Notes: generated by a model from the sequence alone, not told the origin. Counted from the first letter of the stretch, positions 44,808-55,900 are shown. The stretch: DNA of 64,000 nucleotides from Blastocladiella emersonii ATCC 22665 (GCA_025594325.1 JANHCV010000001.1:3968001-4032000); one strand, 5' to 3'. Translations and numbers: made by a program.

Positions 44808-46430
44808 TTAGCGATCGAACATAGACTGCGGGATCTCCTTGCGGCGGAGGACCACCACGTCCGCGTCGCCCGACTCGGCCAGCGCGCGGAACTTGAACTG
44901 GCCGTTGACGATGCGGAACGACGCGATGCCGTCGCGCCCGTACATGATGTCCCAGAACATGCCCTTGACGACGTGCAGCATGAGCGGGATCCGGTGACGG
45001 CCGACCTCAAAGTACACGTAGACGACGCCCAGGGTCAGCGCACCAGGCGAGTCGGCGGTCTGAACCGACACCTTTCTCGAGGGGTCGATGGTGAGGCCTG
45101 CGAGCTCGACGACGCGGGACGAGATGAAGCTCTCGCCGCACAGCGGGACCAGGCGCGCGGCGACGGACGTGCCGTTGATGGTGCCGACCACGAACGGCGT
45201 ATCGGCGCCGCCGGGCGTGTACGACTCGATGATCCCGAACGAGTCGGAGATCGCGGGCCGCCAGCCGGGCGGCTTGATGGGAAGACGAGTGGTGCTCGAT
45301 GTAGGTGCGGCGGCGGGTTGAGGAGTAGCCGCCGGACTCGGCGACGGCACGCGGGCCTCCTGCAGCGGGCGCGGCGGCGGACCAGTCGGCTTCTTCTTGT
45401 TGCGACTCTTCTTCGAGCGCACGGGCTTGGCCAAAGGCCGAGTCGACTTGAGCTCCTGGGTCGCCTCCGGCATGGGCTCGGTCGTCGTCTCGGCATCCAG
45501 CGAAGCGGCTGGCGCCGAAGTTGGCTCGATGGCCGGCGGCGCGGTCACCTCGGTGGTATTCTCATCGAGCTCCTCCTGCTCCTCGGAATCGACTGGCTTG
45601 ACAGCGCCAGCGGCCTCGGATTCGACCGTCGTCTCGGCGACCGTGCTGTCCGGTGCCGCAGCATCAAGCTTGGGCTCCTCGTTGGAGGTTTCGGTTTCGG
45701 CCGCCTTCGAGTTCTCGGACTCAGCCTCTGCCGAAGTGACCGCGGAGGCCGGTGCGACATCGGGCTCGGGCTCCGCGTCCGACTCGTCCGTCGCCGGCGG
45801 GTGCGCGAGCACGCATTTATGGCGACAGAGCTCCGCGTAAGTCTCGGTCAGCGTCCAGCCCTCGGGGTCAAAGCCGGCCGGGAAGCGGTCGCGGCCGACC
45901 GCCTTGACAAAGAAACCGGCGGCATCGGCATCGGTCATGCGGTAGGGCGCCGGGGTATCGAGGATGGCAGCGCTGAATGCAAGGTAGAACTCGGCATCGG
46001 AGCGGCCGGCGGGAGAGAGCGAGAAGAAGCGCTGGATCGCATCGATGGCGACTTGACGCTCGTACGGCACAAAGGTCGCGACGAAAAACTCGCGGAGCCG
46101 CTCGTAGACCTTGCCCTCCGAGCGGTCGTCGAGCTCGAGAAGCTTGCGCTTGGCGACGGTGACAAAATCGGGGCTGTCGATCAGGCCAAAGAGGCAATCG
46201 ACGCGGTGCGACATGGGCATATCAGCAAGTTCAAAGCTCGCTTCCACGCACTCGAGCCAACCGGTCGGAGAGGTTGAGGTCAAGGGATCAAAGCGAGGAT
46301 TGTCGCGGACGAAGCGGTCCACGACGTAGCCGCGGGCGAGGGCAGCGACGGCAGCCGGGTCGACAGAGGCCGCGCTAAGCGCTTGAGCTGGGTCAAGGGC
46401 GCCGTTGCCGGTAGTTACATGTGTTTTCAT
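44808..46430 (-). CDS. Gag/retropepsin-like protein, intact single exon (copy D)
   Basis: Encodes 540 residues. The Gag/capsid-like domain spans 1-205 (ARGYVVDRFVRDNPRFDP, VDCLFGLIDSPDF, RSDAEFYLAFSAAIL). An acidic linker of about 140 residues is rich in Glu/Ala/Thr. A basic block follows (RSKKSRNKKKPTGPPPR). The retropepsin-like domain spans about 410-535 (DTPFVVGTINGTSVAARL, FISSRVVELAGLTID, MLHVVKGMFWDIMYGRDGIA). The catalytic DTG position reads V-P-L, so the active aspartate is absent. With copy B it is one of two uninterrupted copies in the window. Its long intact frame among decayed siblings suggests selection, though recent duplication could also explain it. Confidence 0.75.
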   Translation of the reverse strand: MKTHVTTGNGALDPAQALSAASVDPAAVAALARGYVVDRFVRDNPRFDPLTSTSPTGWLECVEASFELADMPMSHRVDCLFGLIDSPDFVTVAKRKLLELDDRSEGKVYERLREFFVATFVPYERQVAIDAIQRFFSLSPAGRSDAEFYLAFSAAILDTPAPYRMTDADAAGFFVKAVGRDRFPAGFDPEGWTLTETYAELCRHKCVLAHPPATDESDAEPEPDVAPASAVTSAEAESENSKAAETETSNEEPKLDAAAPDSTVAETTVESEAAGAVKPVDSEEQEELDENTTEVTAPPAIEPTSAPAASLDAETTTEPMPEATQELKSTRPLAKPVRSKKSRNKKKPTGPPPRPLQEARVPSPSPAATPQPAAAPTSSTTRLPIKPPGWRPAISDSFGIIESYTPGGADTPFVVGTINGTSVAARLVPLCGESFISSRVVELAGLTIDPSRKVSVQTADSPGALTLGVVYVYFEVGRHRIPLMLHVVKGMFWDIMYGRDGIASFRIVNGQFKFRALAESGDADVVVLRRKEIPQSMFDR

Positions 46431-46666
46431 GGTGATTGCGGGGTCTAAAGCTTCATGGGATGGTCATGGGAGGGGAGGGTTGCACAAGGCACTGACCGCT
46501 GTGTTGATGATGGCGTTGCATCAGGTCACGCCCGTTTCCTGTCAAGTCTCGCGAGTTGTCTCGCGCTCGACCTCGTGCGCTCTCCCGGTGCTGGGAATCG
46601 CACGCCAGTTCCGCACACGCTTGGCCGTGAGACAGTGAAGCAAAAACAACAATACAATTCATTCAA

Positions 46667-48302
46667 TCAGCGGTCAAACATGGCCTTGGGGATCTCCTTG
46701 CGGCGGTGGACGACGACGTTCGAGTCGCCATGCATCGTCACGACGCGGAGCTTGAACTGGCCGTTGATGATCTGGAAAGCCGCGATGCCGTCGCGGCCGT
46801 AGAGCAGGTCCCAGAACATGCTGTCGACGACGTGCATCTTGAGCGGGATCCGATGGCGGCCGACGTCAAAGAACACGTAGACGACGCCCAGAGTCCGAGC
46901 GTGCGGGATATCGGCCGATTGGAATGGCATGGTGACCGACGTGTCGATGGTGAGGCCTGCGCGCTCAACCACACGGGCCGAGATTAGGCTTTCGGCGCAC
47001 AGTGGCATCAGGCGCGCGGCGACGGGCGTGCCGTTGATGGCGCCAACTGTGGCGTGCCACGAAGGGCGTGTCGTCCTCGATCGGAACTTTGATTTCGATG
47101 AGGCCGGACGTGGTACGAATCGCAGGCCGCCAGCCGGGCGGCTTGATAGGAAGACGAGTAGTGCTCGATGCGGGCGCCGCGGCGGGTTGAGAAGCGGGCG
47201 CCGGATTCGAGGGCAGCGCGCGAGTCTCATGCGGTAAGCGCGGCGGCGGGCCAGTCGGCTTCTTCTTGCTGCGGCCCTTTTTCGGGCGCACGGGCCTGGC
47301 CGAGGACCGCGTCGGCTTGGCCTGGTCGGCCTCGATCTCGGCCGCACCCGCCGTCCACAACTCGGTGGCAGGCTCAGCGTCAAGGTCAGCGGCAGGTTCG
47401 GCGGCCGGCTCGCCTTTGGCCGTGACGACGTTCGACTGCTCGACGACCTCCGCCATGGTCCCGTCGACTGCGTCTGCTTCGCCGGTCGGCGAAATGGACT
47501 CGGTGACGATCTCCGTGTCCGTATCCTGCGTGGAAGAAGCACTCGCGGCCATGTTGGCGACCTCGGGCTCGACCTCGGGCTCAACCTGCGCGCCGACAGC
47601 TGCCTTGGCAGGTTCATCAACAGTAACCTTGGGCGTCTCCTTAGGATTGTCGGCCACTTGTGGGTTCTCGGCCAAGTACGTGACGCGGCAGAGTTCGGCG
47701 TACGCCTCGTCGAGCGTCCAGCCCGCGGCGTCAAAGTCGGCGGAGAAGCGGTCGCGGCCAACGGCGTCGACGAAGAGATTGACTTGATCGGCCTCGGACA
47801 TCCGGTGCTTGGGAGGAATATCGAGAAGCGCAGCAGAGAACTCGAGGTAAAATGCGGCGTCCGACTGGCCGCCAGGGCGCAGCGAGCGCAGGCGCTGGAT
47901 CGCGGTGTCCGCGGCGGATCGCTCGTGCGGCACAAAAATGGCAAGAAATAGCTGGCAAAGATGCTCGTAGCGTGCCGAGTCGGAGCAATTTTCAAGTTGC
48001 AGAAGCTTTTGCTTGACGACGGCGACAAAGTCGAGGCTGTCGATCAGGCTGAGAATGCACTCGGTGCGGTCCAAAGTCGAGACGTTGGCAAGCTCGAGGC
48101 TCGTCTTTACACGCTCGAGCCAGCCGAACGGTGAGCGAGAGATTGATGGGTCGAAGCGCGGGTTGTCGCGGACGAAACGATCGACGGCGTAGCCGCGGGC
48201 GAGGGTCGCGATCGCAGTCGGGTCGGCGCGCGTCGCGCCAAGCGCAAGGGCAGGATCAAGGACCGGCGCGGTGCCTTTGCTGGAAGTATTGGATGTTTTC
48301 AT
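46667..48302 (-). pseudogene. Gag/retropepsin-like copy E, 10-base frameshifting insertion
   Basis: It runs from the ATG at 48302 to the stop at 46667 and is otherwise full length. The Gag domain, acidic linker and basic block (RPKKGRSKKKPTGPPPR) are open. At about 47048-47057 ten extra bases interrupt the conserved PFVVGTINGT motif of the retropepsin-like domain. They shift the frame, after which the rest (VAARLMPLCAESLISARV to MFDR) continues in the new frame. A single lesion implies recent inactivation, or a truncated Gag-linker protein may still be made. The DTG position reads M-P-L. Confidence 0.75.
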
Positions 48303-48476
48303 GGAGAGTGCAGAGTTCAACGCTTCATGGATCCCGAGGTCGAGGGAGCGGCGACTGACGCGAACGCGGCGCGCGTCAAACTGGCCGGCTCGTCGCGTCG
48401 CTCGCCTCCCGCCAGATCGCTTCGCTGAAGGAAACGCTTGTAATTCAATCATGAAGAGAGATTCGCGATAAAAATA

Positions 48477-49524
48477 TCAGCGATCGAACATGTAGGGCGG
48501 AATCTCGGTCCGCTTGAAGACCACGACGGGGACCGGGTCTGTCTCGCCAAGCACGGCCAGGTTGCACTCGCCGTTGACCACGTACAGCGACGCGATCCTG
48601 TCGCGCCCGTACATGACGCCTCAAAACATCCCGTCAACGACGTGCATCATCAGCGGGATCTGGTCGCGCCCGACCGCCATGTACGCGTAGACGACGCCCA
48701 GCCACATCGTTGGCGGCCCGTCAGGGAAGGTCAGGCGGACCTTGACCGTCTCGTCGATCGTGAGGCCTGCGCGCTTGACGATGCGCAGCGAGATGGCGCT
48801 CACTTCGGCCGACGGCACCAGGCACGCGGCGACGAGCACGTCGTTGATGGTGCCGACGACGAATGGCGCGTCGCCGCCGCCGGGGACGTTGAGCTCGATC
48901 TTGCCGCCTGATCCGCTGGTCGTTACGGTGGCGGGGCGCGGGCTGTTGACTGCGGCGGGTGCAAGCGGGACGTTGGACAAGGGCGCCGCGGCAGGCGCGG
49001 AAACAGGCTGCTGCTGGGGCGACGACACAGCGGTAGCCTGCGTCAGTTGCGTCGGTCGCGTCGGCGGGGCAGCTGCAGCCTGCTTCTGGCCCTTCTTGGT
49101 CCGAACCCGCTTGGCCGAAGGTCGCGCCGTCTTGGACTGCTGGGGCGTGGCCATGACCTCGGCGGCGGCAAGAGCGGCTGGCTCATCCGTAGCCGTCCTC
49201 GACCTCCTCGTCGGCTCTTTGGGCGGGAGGCTCCGGTTCAGCGGGCCCGGCGAGCTTGGACCCGACTTCGGCAGCAGCGGCCAGGTCAGGGGCATTGAGA
49301 ACCAGCTCGGCCGGTTTGCTGACGGCAAGCTTGGGTTCCTCCTCGTTTGGCTGATCGGCCAGTTCCGGTTTGTCGGCCAGGTACGTCGTGCGGCATAGCT
49401 CGGCGTACGGCTCGGCCAGCGTCCAGCCGTCGGCGTGTTTCATGATCGCGTGATATGTCCTACGCGTCGCGTTTGAGCTCGCGCAACGCCACTGCGGGTC
49501 AAACTGAGCTTTCGTTTGCTCCAT
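48477..49524 (-). pseudogene. Gag/retropepsin-like copy F, 5'-truncated and decayed
   Basis: Most of the Gag-like domain is missing: after a short unrelated stretch, homology begins at ADGWTLAEPYAELC. A frameshift near 49190-49215 separates it from the linker and the retropepsin-like part (DAPFVVGTINDVLVAACL, LRIVKRAGLTID). A TGA replaces the tryptophan of the conserved MFWD motif at 48621. The frame then resumes to PPYMFDR at 48477. The basic block is reduced to RTKKGQKQ. Confidence 0.7.
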
Positions 49525-49608
49525 AATCGGTGGAATTCAAATCAAAAAACAACAAGGATAGAAAAAAAAAACGGTGGCGGCGTGCGCAGCACCTGGCGCA
49601 GCGCGCCG

Positions 49609-51244
49609 TTAGCGGGCCGGGAGGTCGCGACGCTTCGTCACTGGCACGCTAACCATGCGCTTGCTGATGTCAAGCGCCTTGAGGTCGAACTGCCCGTCGA
49701 TGTTCGAGAACGACTGGACGGCGTCTTTCGCAAAGACCGCGTCCCACGCAATATCGTCCCACACGTACGCGCGCAGCGGGATCTCGTTGCCCTGCACCTT
49801 GAAGATGAGGTTGACGAATCCAGGCGACTCTTCCGTGCCGGCGAGGGACGCGATACGTTTCGGGTCCGTGCGGTCAATGGTCAATCCGGCTTGCTCAACA
49901 ATTTCCGGTGAAACCAAGCACGACTGGGTCTCCGTGTCAAGCAGCGCCAGCGCGGACACCCCGTTCACGGTTCCACACACAAACGGCGTGTCGTCGCCCG
50001 CGGGGCCGTCGATTTCGCCGGCAAAGACCGCAAGCGTATTTTCGTCGACTTCGCCCAGCAAAGGGTTCGTGCTGTCGAGCATCTCGATATTGGGAAGCGC
50101 GCTACGAAGGGCACGGGCCCTGCTGCCATGGCTGCTGCTACTCACGGATCCGAACGTCGCGGGGAAGAGCGGTGCGGCCTGCTGCTGGGCCAAGGCGGAA
50201 GCAAGGTTGCGCGCGCGGTCGGGGTGTGCGTTGCGGACGAGGCGACGCGATACGTCGCGGCTCTTGGCGCGACACTCGGTCACCGCGTGGCCACGACGGC
50301 CGCAGTACTGGCAGTAGCCCTCGGGAACGGCATTATCGACGGACACTGGCTGCTCCTCAGCGGCTGCGGCTGGCTTTGCTTGCCGCTTCGGCTTTGGCTT
50401 GTGGCTTCGGTTTGACCGGCGCGGGCAGTTTTGACGGAATTGAAGCCGAAGGAGTCGCCGGAGCAGCAGCAACTGCGGGGCTGGGCGTGTGAACTTACTG
50501 CACAAAATCGGACTGCGAGTCGACGGAGGGCGACACCGGCGAGGAAATCGTCAGCTCCCTAGGCGCGGGACACAGTTCGGGCTCGGTCTCGGGCTCGACA
50601 TCGCGAAGCCCAGGAGGAGCTCGAAGCACGCGGTACACTTGGTGAAGCGAGTGCTTAGTCGGGTTTAAGCCAGACGGGAAGCGATCGGGACCGACGGCGT
50701 TGTAGTAAATCTGGGCAGCGACAGACTCCGAAGGCCGGGTGTCGGACGAGAAGCTGGCAAGGCATGTGCGGAACTCAAGATGAAAGTCGAGGTCCGAGCG
50801 CCCCGCAGAGCTGAGCGCTGAGAGGCGATCGAGTGCAACCTGGGCCGGGGACTTCGAGGACTCGTCAGGCGCGGGATGCACGAAGGTGCCGGAGAAAAGG
50901 TCGTCGAGGCGAGAGGCTCGCTGCTCGTCGGTGAGATCGGCAAGCGTGGCAAGCTCGTCGTTCGCGTAAACGATAAAGTTCGGTGCGTCGATTAGACCAA
51001 GTACGCGGTTGACCCAGAGCGCGGCGGGGAGGCCCGCGACAGCGAAGCTGTTCTCGATCTGTCGATACCAGGTAGACGGGAAGACCGACGATGCCGGGTC
51101 GAACCGCGGGTTGGTGCGGATGAAGCTTTCGATAACCTGGCTGCGCACAAAGGCCGTGACCGCGACCGCGACCCCACCGGAAGGGCTGGCGAGCAGCGTT
51201 GCGAGGTCGGGCGGGCTGTTGCTGGAAGTTGCATAAGATTTCAT
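49609..51244 (-). CDS. Divergent Gag/zinc-knuckle/retropepsin-like copy G
   Basis: The most divergent and most retroelement-like copy. The N-terminal Gag-like domain (FIRTNPRFDPASS, WYRQIENSFAVAG, VLGLIDAPNF, GRSDLDFHLEFRT) is followed by a CCHC zinc knuckle (CQYCGRRGHAVTEC) and a retropepsin-like domain (DDTPFVCGTVNGVSALALLD, VSPEIVEQAGLTID). Here the catalytic site reads Asp-Thr-Glu instead of DTG. The frame is interrupted by TAA near 50496. A GTAAGT donor at 50498 and an AAG acceptor before 50404 would remove 94 bases and give an intact 513-residue product. Otherwise it is a pseudogene with a stop and a frameshift. The AAG acceptor is unusual for this genome. Confidence 0.6.
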
Positions 51245-51593
51245 GGCAGATTTGTGCATCACGAAGTGATATTTCGCAGCGAGGAACGCGTTTACGACGG
51301 CACGACGCGTCGCGCTGCGCGAAGCACATCCGGATGGGCGATCACGCTGCGTCAGCTGATGTCCCGCAGCGCGTCTCCCGTTTCGCGTCGCGCGTCGGTG
51401 GACGCGTCGTTCGGGTGCGATGCTGACCGGGGCCGGAGCCAGGGCCGCCTTGCACCCCTTCCAGGAGATCCCTGCAACGCGTCCGCCAACGCCGCCGACC
51501 CCGCGCCCCTCGCGACATTGCGGAGACCTTTGCAAAGAGCGAGATGGAACAGTCGTCGATGCTTGGCCACCCGAAACCGTTCCCGCGCGCGCC
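51245..51593. promoter_or_regulatory. Divergent promoter with four ACGCGT boxes
   Basis: Between copy G and the EFHB-like gene. ACGCGT occurs at 51286-51291, 51305-51310, 51402-51407 and 51477-51482, well above chance for 350 bases. ACGCGT is the core of the MluI cell-cycle box bound by MBF-type factors in known fungi; binding here is inference. Confidence 0.45.
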
Positions 51594-52828
51594 ATGATCT
51601 CGTCCTACGCACCGTCCCGCCAGCCCGTCTCCACGGCGGCAGCAGGCTACTCCCGCGGCAGCACCATGAACGCCATTCAAAATGTACTACAACCGCCGCA
51701 ACAAGTGAACCCGCTGCTCGCGGAGCTCAGCGAGCGGCGCGAGGAGGCGCTGTACCGAAACCGCCGCCCGCTCGGTATGCCGGCGATCGCTGGTCCCGCG
51801 CATGGACTGCACTGACGCTCAGCGGCTTATCCTAGGCCGGATGGGCCAGCGCGCGACGGAGTTGATGAGCAACATCCCCGATCCCGATGCTCGCTTCGGC
51901 CGCCCGACTCCAAAGCGTCCGTATATCATCCGATCGGACTCAGGGAAGCGCAAGGTACTTATGATCTTCGTTCGCGCTAGCCGAGTCGCAGATCACGGAG
52001 CTGCTGCACCCATCGGTCGAAGGCGCGGACCCGCAGCCTCTGCAGCGGCGCGCTGGAAGCAGCGGAGTACACGCCGGCGCAGGTACGCTGTTCGGCGAGA
52101 TCGCTCAGACGACACGGTTGACTTGATCGTCTCATCGATCGTTTAGGTCAGCAGCTCTCGCGCCGGTACGAGGGGTTCGACAAGGAGGCCGCGTACGGCG
52201 TCCCGGTCGCCGACGTCGACTGGTCGGGGTCCAAGACGAAGCACTCGCTTGCTTGGTTTGTCTTCTCTCGCTCCGTTCTGCATACCAAACCGCTGATCGC
52301 AACCGTACATGTAGGGCCGAGCCCGACCGGCACATGGAAACCACGTCGCAGGCCCTCGGCAAGGCCGTGCTGCGCGGCCACACTGCGCTAGGCTCGAGCG
52401 ACGGCGCTCGCCACCACAACTCAGCCGCGGCCGCCCGCGCAAGCTGCCGCCAGAACGCCGACCGTGACCACCGCGACATCCTAACGTGGTCGGGCACGAG
52501 CAACGGTACCACCGATGCCCGCAAGCCCGACCAGTCGCGCACATGGGCGAGCTCGCGGAACCACGAGCTCCCGCCGGCCGGCTCCCGGCCGCGCGGCGAC
52601 ATCGTGCCGCCGCCGCTCGAAGCCACGACGCTCACCAACGCCGATATCAACGCCCTCGTCTCGTCCAACGTGTGGGCGGCCGCGGCCAAGGGCCGGACGT
52701 TGTGGCCATCGACGGGAAGCGTCAGCGCCATGGGCCACTCGGGCGCGGCCACGCACGGCGGCTCGGTACGGCCGCAGAACCAGGGTCGGCCGCCAGCGCG
52801 TGTGCGCCGCGATGGCCTCGACCACTGA
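51594..52828 (+). CDS. EFHB/CFAP21-like flagellar protein
   Basis: Proposed exons are 51594-51774, 51836-51954, 51992-52082, 52147-52255 and 52315-52828, giving 337 residues. The order of motifs recalls EFHB (FAP21), an axonemal microtubule inner protein: a charged helix then RRPLG (ERREEALYRNRRPLG), ARFGRPTP followed by ITELLHP, and a second unit YEGFDKEAAYGVPVADVDW. The EF-hand half of animal EFHB is not visible, so this would be a short form. The second intron would be only 37 bases; shorter acceptor choices exist, and all keep the ELLHP frame. Family assignment rests on pattern recall, so function is tentative. Confidence 0.5.
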
Positions 52829-52958
52829 GAGATCCCCCTCATCTGACATTCCTCGTGTACATTTGCCGTTATTCCAGATGCATTTGATATTTATTCCAGC
52901 CTCGAGGAGAGAAAAAAGTCATGTATCACATACGAGCAACAATCAACATCCATCCCAG

Positions 52959-55900
52959 CTAGCTCGAAGTCCCAGTCGACGTGGTCGCCGCGCTGATCGT
53001 CTCGCCGGCGCCAAAGTCGGTCGAGTCTTCTTCCTCGTCGACCTTGGCCTGGACCGGGACACGCGCAGTGGCGGCGGCAGCGGGTGTTGCCGTCGCGGCC
53101 GGAAGCCCAGGAGGTGCGGCACCAGCAGCCACGGCGGCCTTCTTCATGTACTCGGCGAGCGCGGGGTTGGCCGCCGTGATGGCCTTGACCTGCTCCTCCT
53201 GCTTGCGCGCCTCGGCGGCCTTCTTGTCCTCGGCAGTTGGAACGGGTTCGGGAACAGCGGCAGCCGCGGGCTTGGGCGACTTGTCGCGCGCGGGGGGCTG
53301 CGCGAGACCAGGCGGCGACGACGACCGGCTGCCGAGCCCGGTTGCCGGAGCCGGAGTAGCCGATCCAGTGACAGCCGCGGCAGCGGCGACCGCGAGCTTG
53401 GTCTTCTCGGTCTCGTCGAACGACACGAGACGCGGGCGCGCGGCGTCGAGGTCCTCGGCGTCGTCGTTGGTCTCGACAATGTGCTGCTCGCGGGCGCCGA
53501 ACGCGACGCGCTTGCACGCCTCCTCAGTGTTGACCTCGTGCTCCTCGTCCGTGGTGGTGAAGGCGACGTGGCGGCCGACCGACGCGAGCGACTCGCGGGA
53601 CCCGGCCTCGGTGTCGCGCGACAGGATCACCACCTTGCGCTCCTCGCGGTGCACGCACGACCCGGTCACGGACCCGTGGTGCGACGCCGACTCGAGCCGC
53701 TCGAACAGCTGCCGCGTACCGGACCCGAGCAGGTCCTCCATGGACGACCGCGTGCTGTGGCCCGCCGAGTGGCTGCCCTTGACCAGCAGCTTCTTCTCGA
53801 ACGTCGAGAGGTCCGAGATGAGGCTCTCGCGGCTCATGTGCACGCGCCGCGGCTGCGCGTCGATGTCGGCGAGCGGGTTGGTCCCCGCGGCGGCGCCGGC
53901 GGGGCCGACCTGGTCCGCGAGCAGGCGCAGCTCGGCCACCGACATGTCCGAGATCAAGCTGTCGCCGCTCTCGGCGCGGCTGATTCGGGCCGCGGGCATC
54001 TCGTGCTGCACGGGCACCGGAGCCGGCGTCGCCGCGTGGTCGACGGTCGGCGAGTGGGCAAAGTCGCGCGAGCTGCGCTTGGAGAGGATCTTGAGCTCGG
54101 ACGACGACAGGTCCGAGGGCACGCTGCCCGTCGCGTCGGCGGCGGCGAGCGGGACCGTGGAGACGGGCGGCGGGCTCGACGTGCCGTTGGCGCGCACCTC
54201 GCCGACGGACCCGGCGGTCATGCCGAGCCCGTAGTTGAGGCCCGAGGTGATGATGGGGTCGCTGACCGCGGCGCCGAAGCTGATCTCGCGCGACCCGCGC
54301 TTGGTGAGGATGCGCTTCTCCTGGCCCGACAGGTCGTGCGGAACGCCGCTGTCCTCGGACCCCGAGTCGTTGAGGTCGCGCGAGTTGCGCTTGACGAACC
54401 CGACGCGGCCCGACGACCCGAGCTCGTTGTTGTTGTCGATCATGACCGTGCTACCGATTGAGATGGACCGGCGCTTGGTTCCCATGAGCGCTGCGTTGGC
54501 CGACGACCCGCCGCCCATCTCGTTGTAGGAGAGCACCTCGCGCGACCCGCGGCGGCTGCTCCGCGAGTACCCGCCGGGGAGGACGGCCGTGTCCGAGCCG
54601 TAGCCGCGCGTCGGCGACGACGGGGACGACTCGCCGGCCTTGCCGCGGAGAATGCGCAGCTCGACGGCCGAGATGTCGCTGATGAGCGACTCGCGGCTCA
54701 TGTGGCCCTGCATATCCGTGTCCTCGTCGTTGGTCAGGCTGTCGGCGGACGAGTCGCGGTCGCGGTCGCGCTCCCGCCCGCGGGTCTCGCGCAGGCCGCG
54801 CTTCGCGGTACGGCGGCCCTTGGACGGCGACGCGTTGATGGCCGAGAGAGGGTCGGGAAGGATCGGGCGCGGCGACTACAATTGCACTGCGCGGTTAGTG
54901 ATGCCCGCTATCGAGCGCGTCAATGAAGGTCGTACCTCGGTTTCCACGATGTGTCCGACCGGGTTGACCCTACAATCGCTTGAGTCAGTTCAGGCCCATC
55001 AATGGTGTCGCGCGAAGTTGTGGATAGCGCACCGTCCTGCGGGAATGGACACTAGATGAGCAGGAGAAGTGTTAGCATCGTGCGATTGACCGCGGCAGAG
55101 CCGGCAGGGAAGCGTACTCTGGTGAAGCAAGACACGCAGCTGGGTCACCTCGAGCTTGAGCTCGTGCTTGGCCGTGCGGGTCGCGTCGAGCTGACGCTCC
55201 AGCTCCTCGTTGCGGCGGTACTACAGACAGCAGTCAACACCTTAGTGACCGCGTAGCCTCGGCTGTCGTGCAGCGCCATACCTCGCGGTCGAGCCGCTGG
55301 ATGAGGCCCTGGCACTCGGTCTGCCACTTTTGCTCCGACTGCTTGAGCGCCGTGACGTTTTCCATGGGCGAGCTCTTCTGGAGCTGGCTGATGGCGTGCT
55401 CGAGGCTGCGGCGGACGTCGGCCAGCTCGCGCTGCAGCTGCGCGGTCTCGCCCGAGCTCATGCGGTCCGACTACGCACGGACACGAGCGCGTCAGTCGCT
55501 ACTTCGGCAGCGGAGCAAGGAAGGTTGCGTACCTCAGTGGACCGCGGGCGATCGCTACGAGCGTGCTGGAGCTCCTCCTGCAGGGCGGCGATCTGCTTCT
55601 GGTACTGGGTGACGATCTGGCGCGTGGCGAGGAGCTCGGACTTGACGCTCTCCTCCTCGCGCATGAACCGCTCCATCTGTCGCTTACGCTCGTCGAGCAG
55701 CTGCTGGTCGGCTACACTCGTGCAGGCGCGTCAGTCACGCTCGGTTGAACGTCAGCTGCCAGCGTCGTACAGCTCAGCTTGGACTCTTGCAGGCGCAGCT
55801 TGCTCATGTACTCGGCCTGCTCGCGAGCGCAGCTCGCACGAGCCCTATTCGTGCGCGAGCGGTTAATCGAGCACGCTGGCGGCATGAGGAAAGGGAAACG

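Larger units (their letters stand above)
43421..51244 (-). repeat. Head-to-tail array of five Gag/retropepsin-like paralogues (C-G)
   Basis: Five related units on the minus strand at 43421-44594, 44808-46430, 46667-48302, 48477-49524 and 49609-51244, separated by 85-250 bases. Units C, D and E share a related leader just upstream of the ATG (for example GGGGTTTGAAAGCTTTATGG, CGGGGTCTAAAGCTTCATGG) and all end near MFDR. This shows duplication of whole gene units rather than independent insertion. No LTRs, target-site duplications, reverse transcriptase, RNase H or integrase frames were found. Confidence 0.75.

Noticed and set aside
43421..51244. Interpretation as one nested LTR retrotransposon
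   Set aside because: No terminal repeats, tRNA primer site, polypurine tract, RT or integrase was seen, and each unit has its own start and end.
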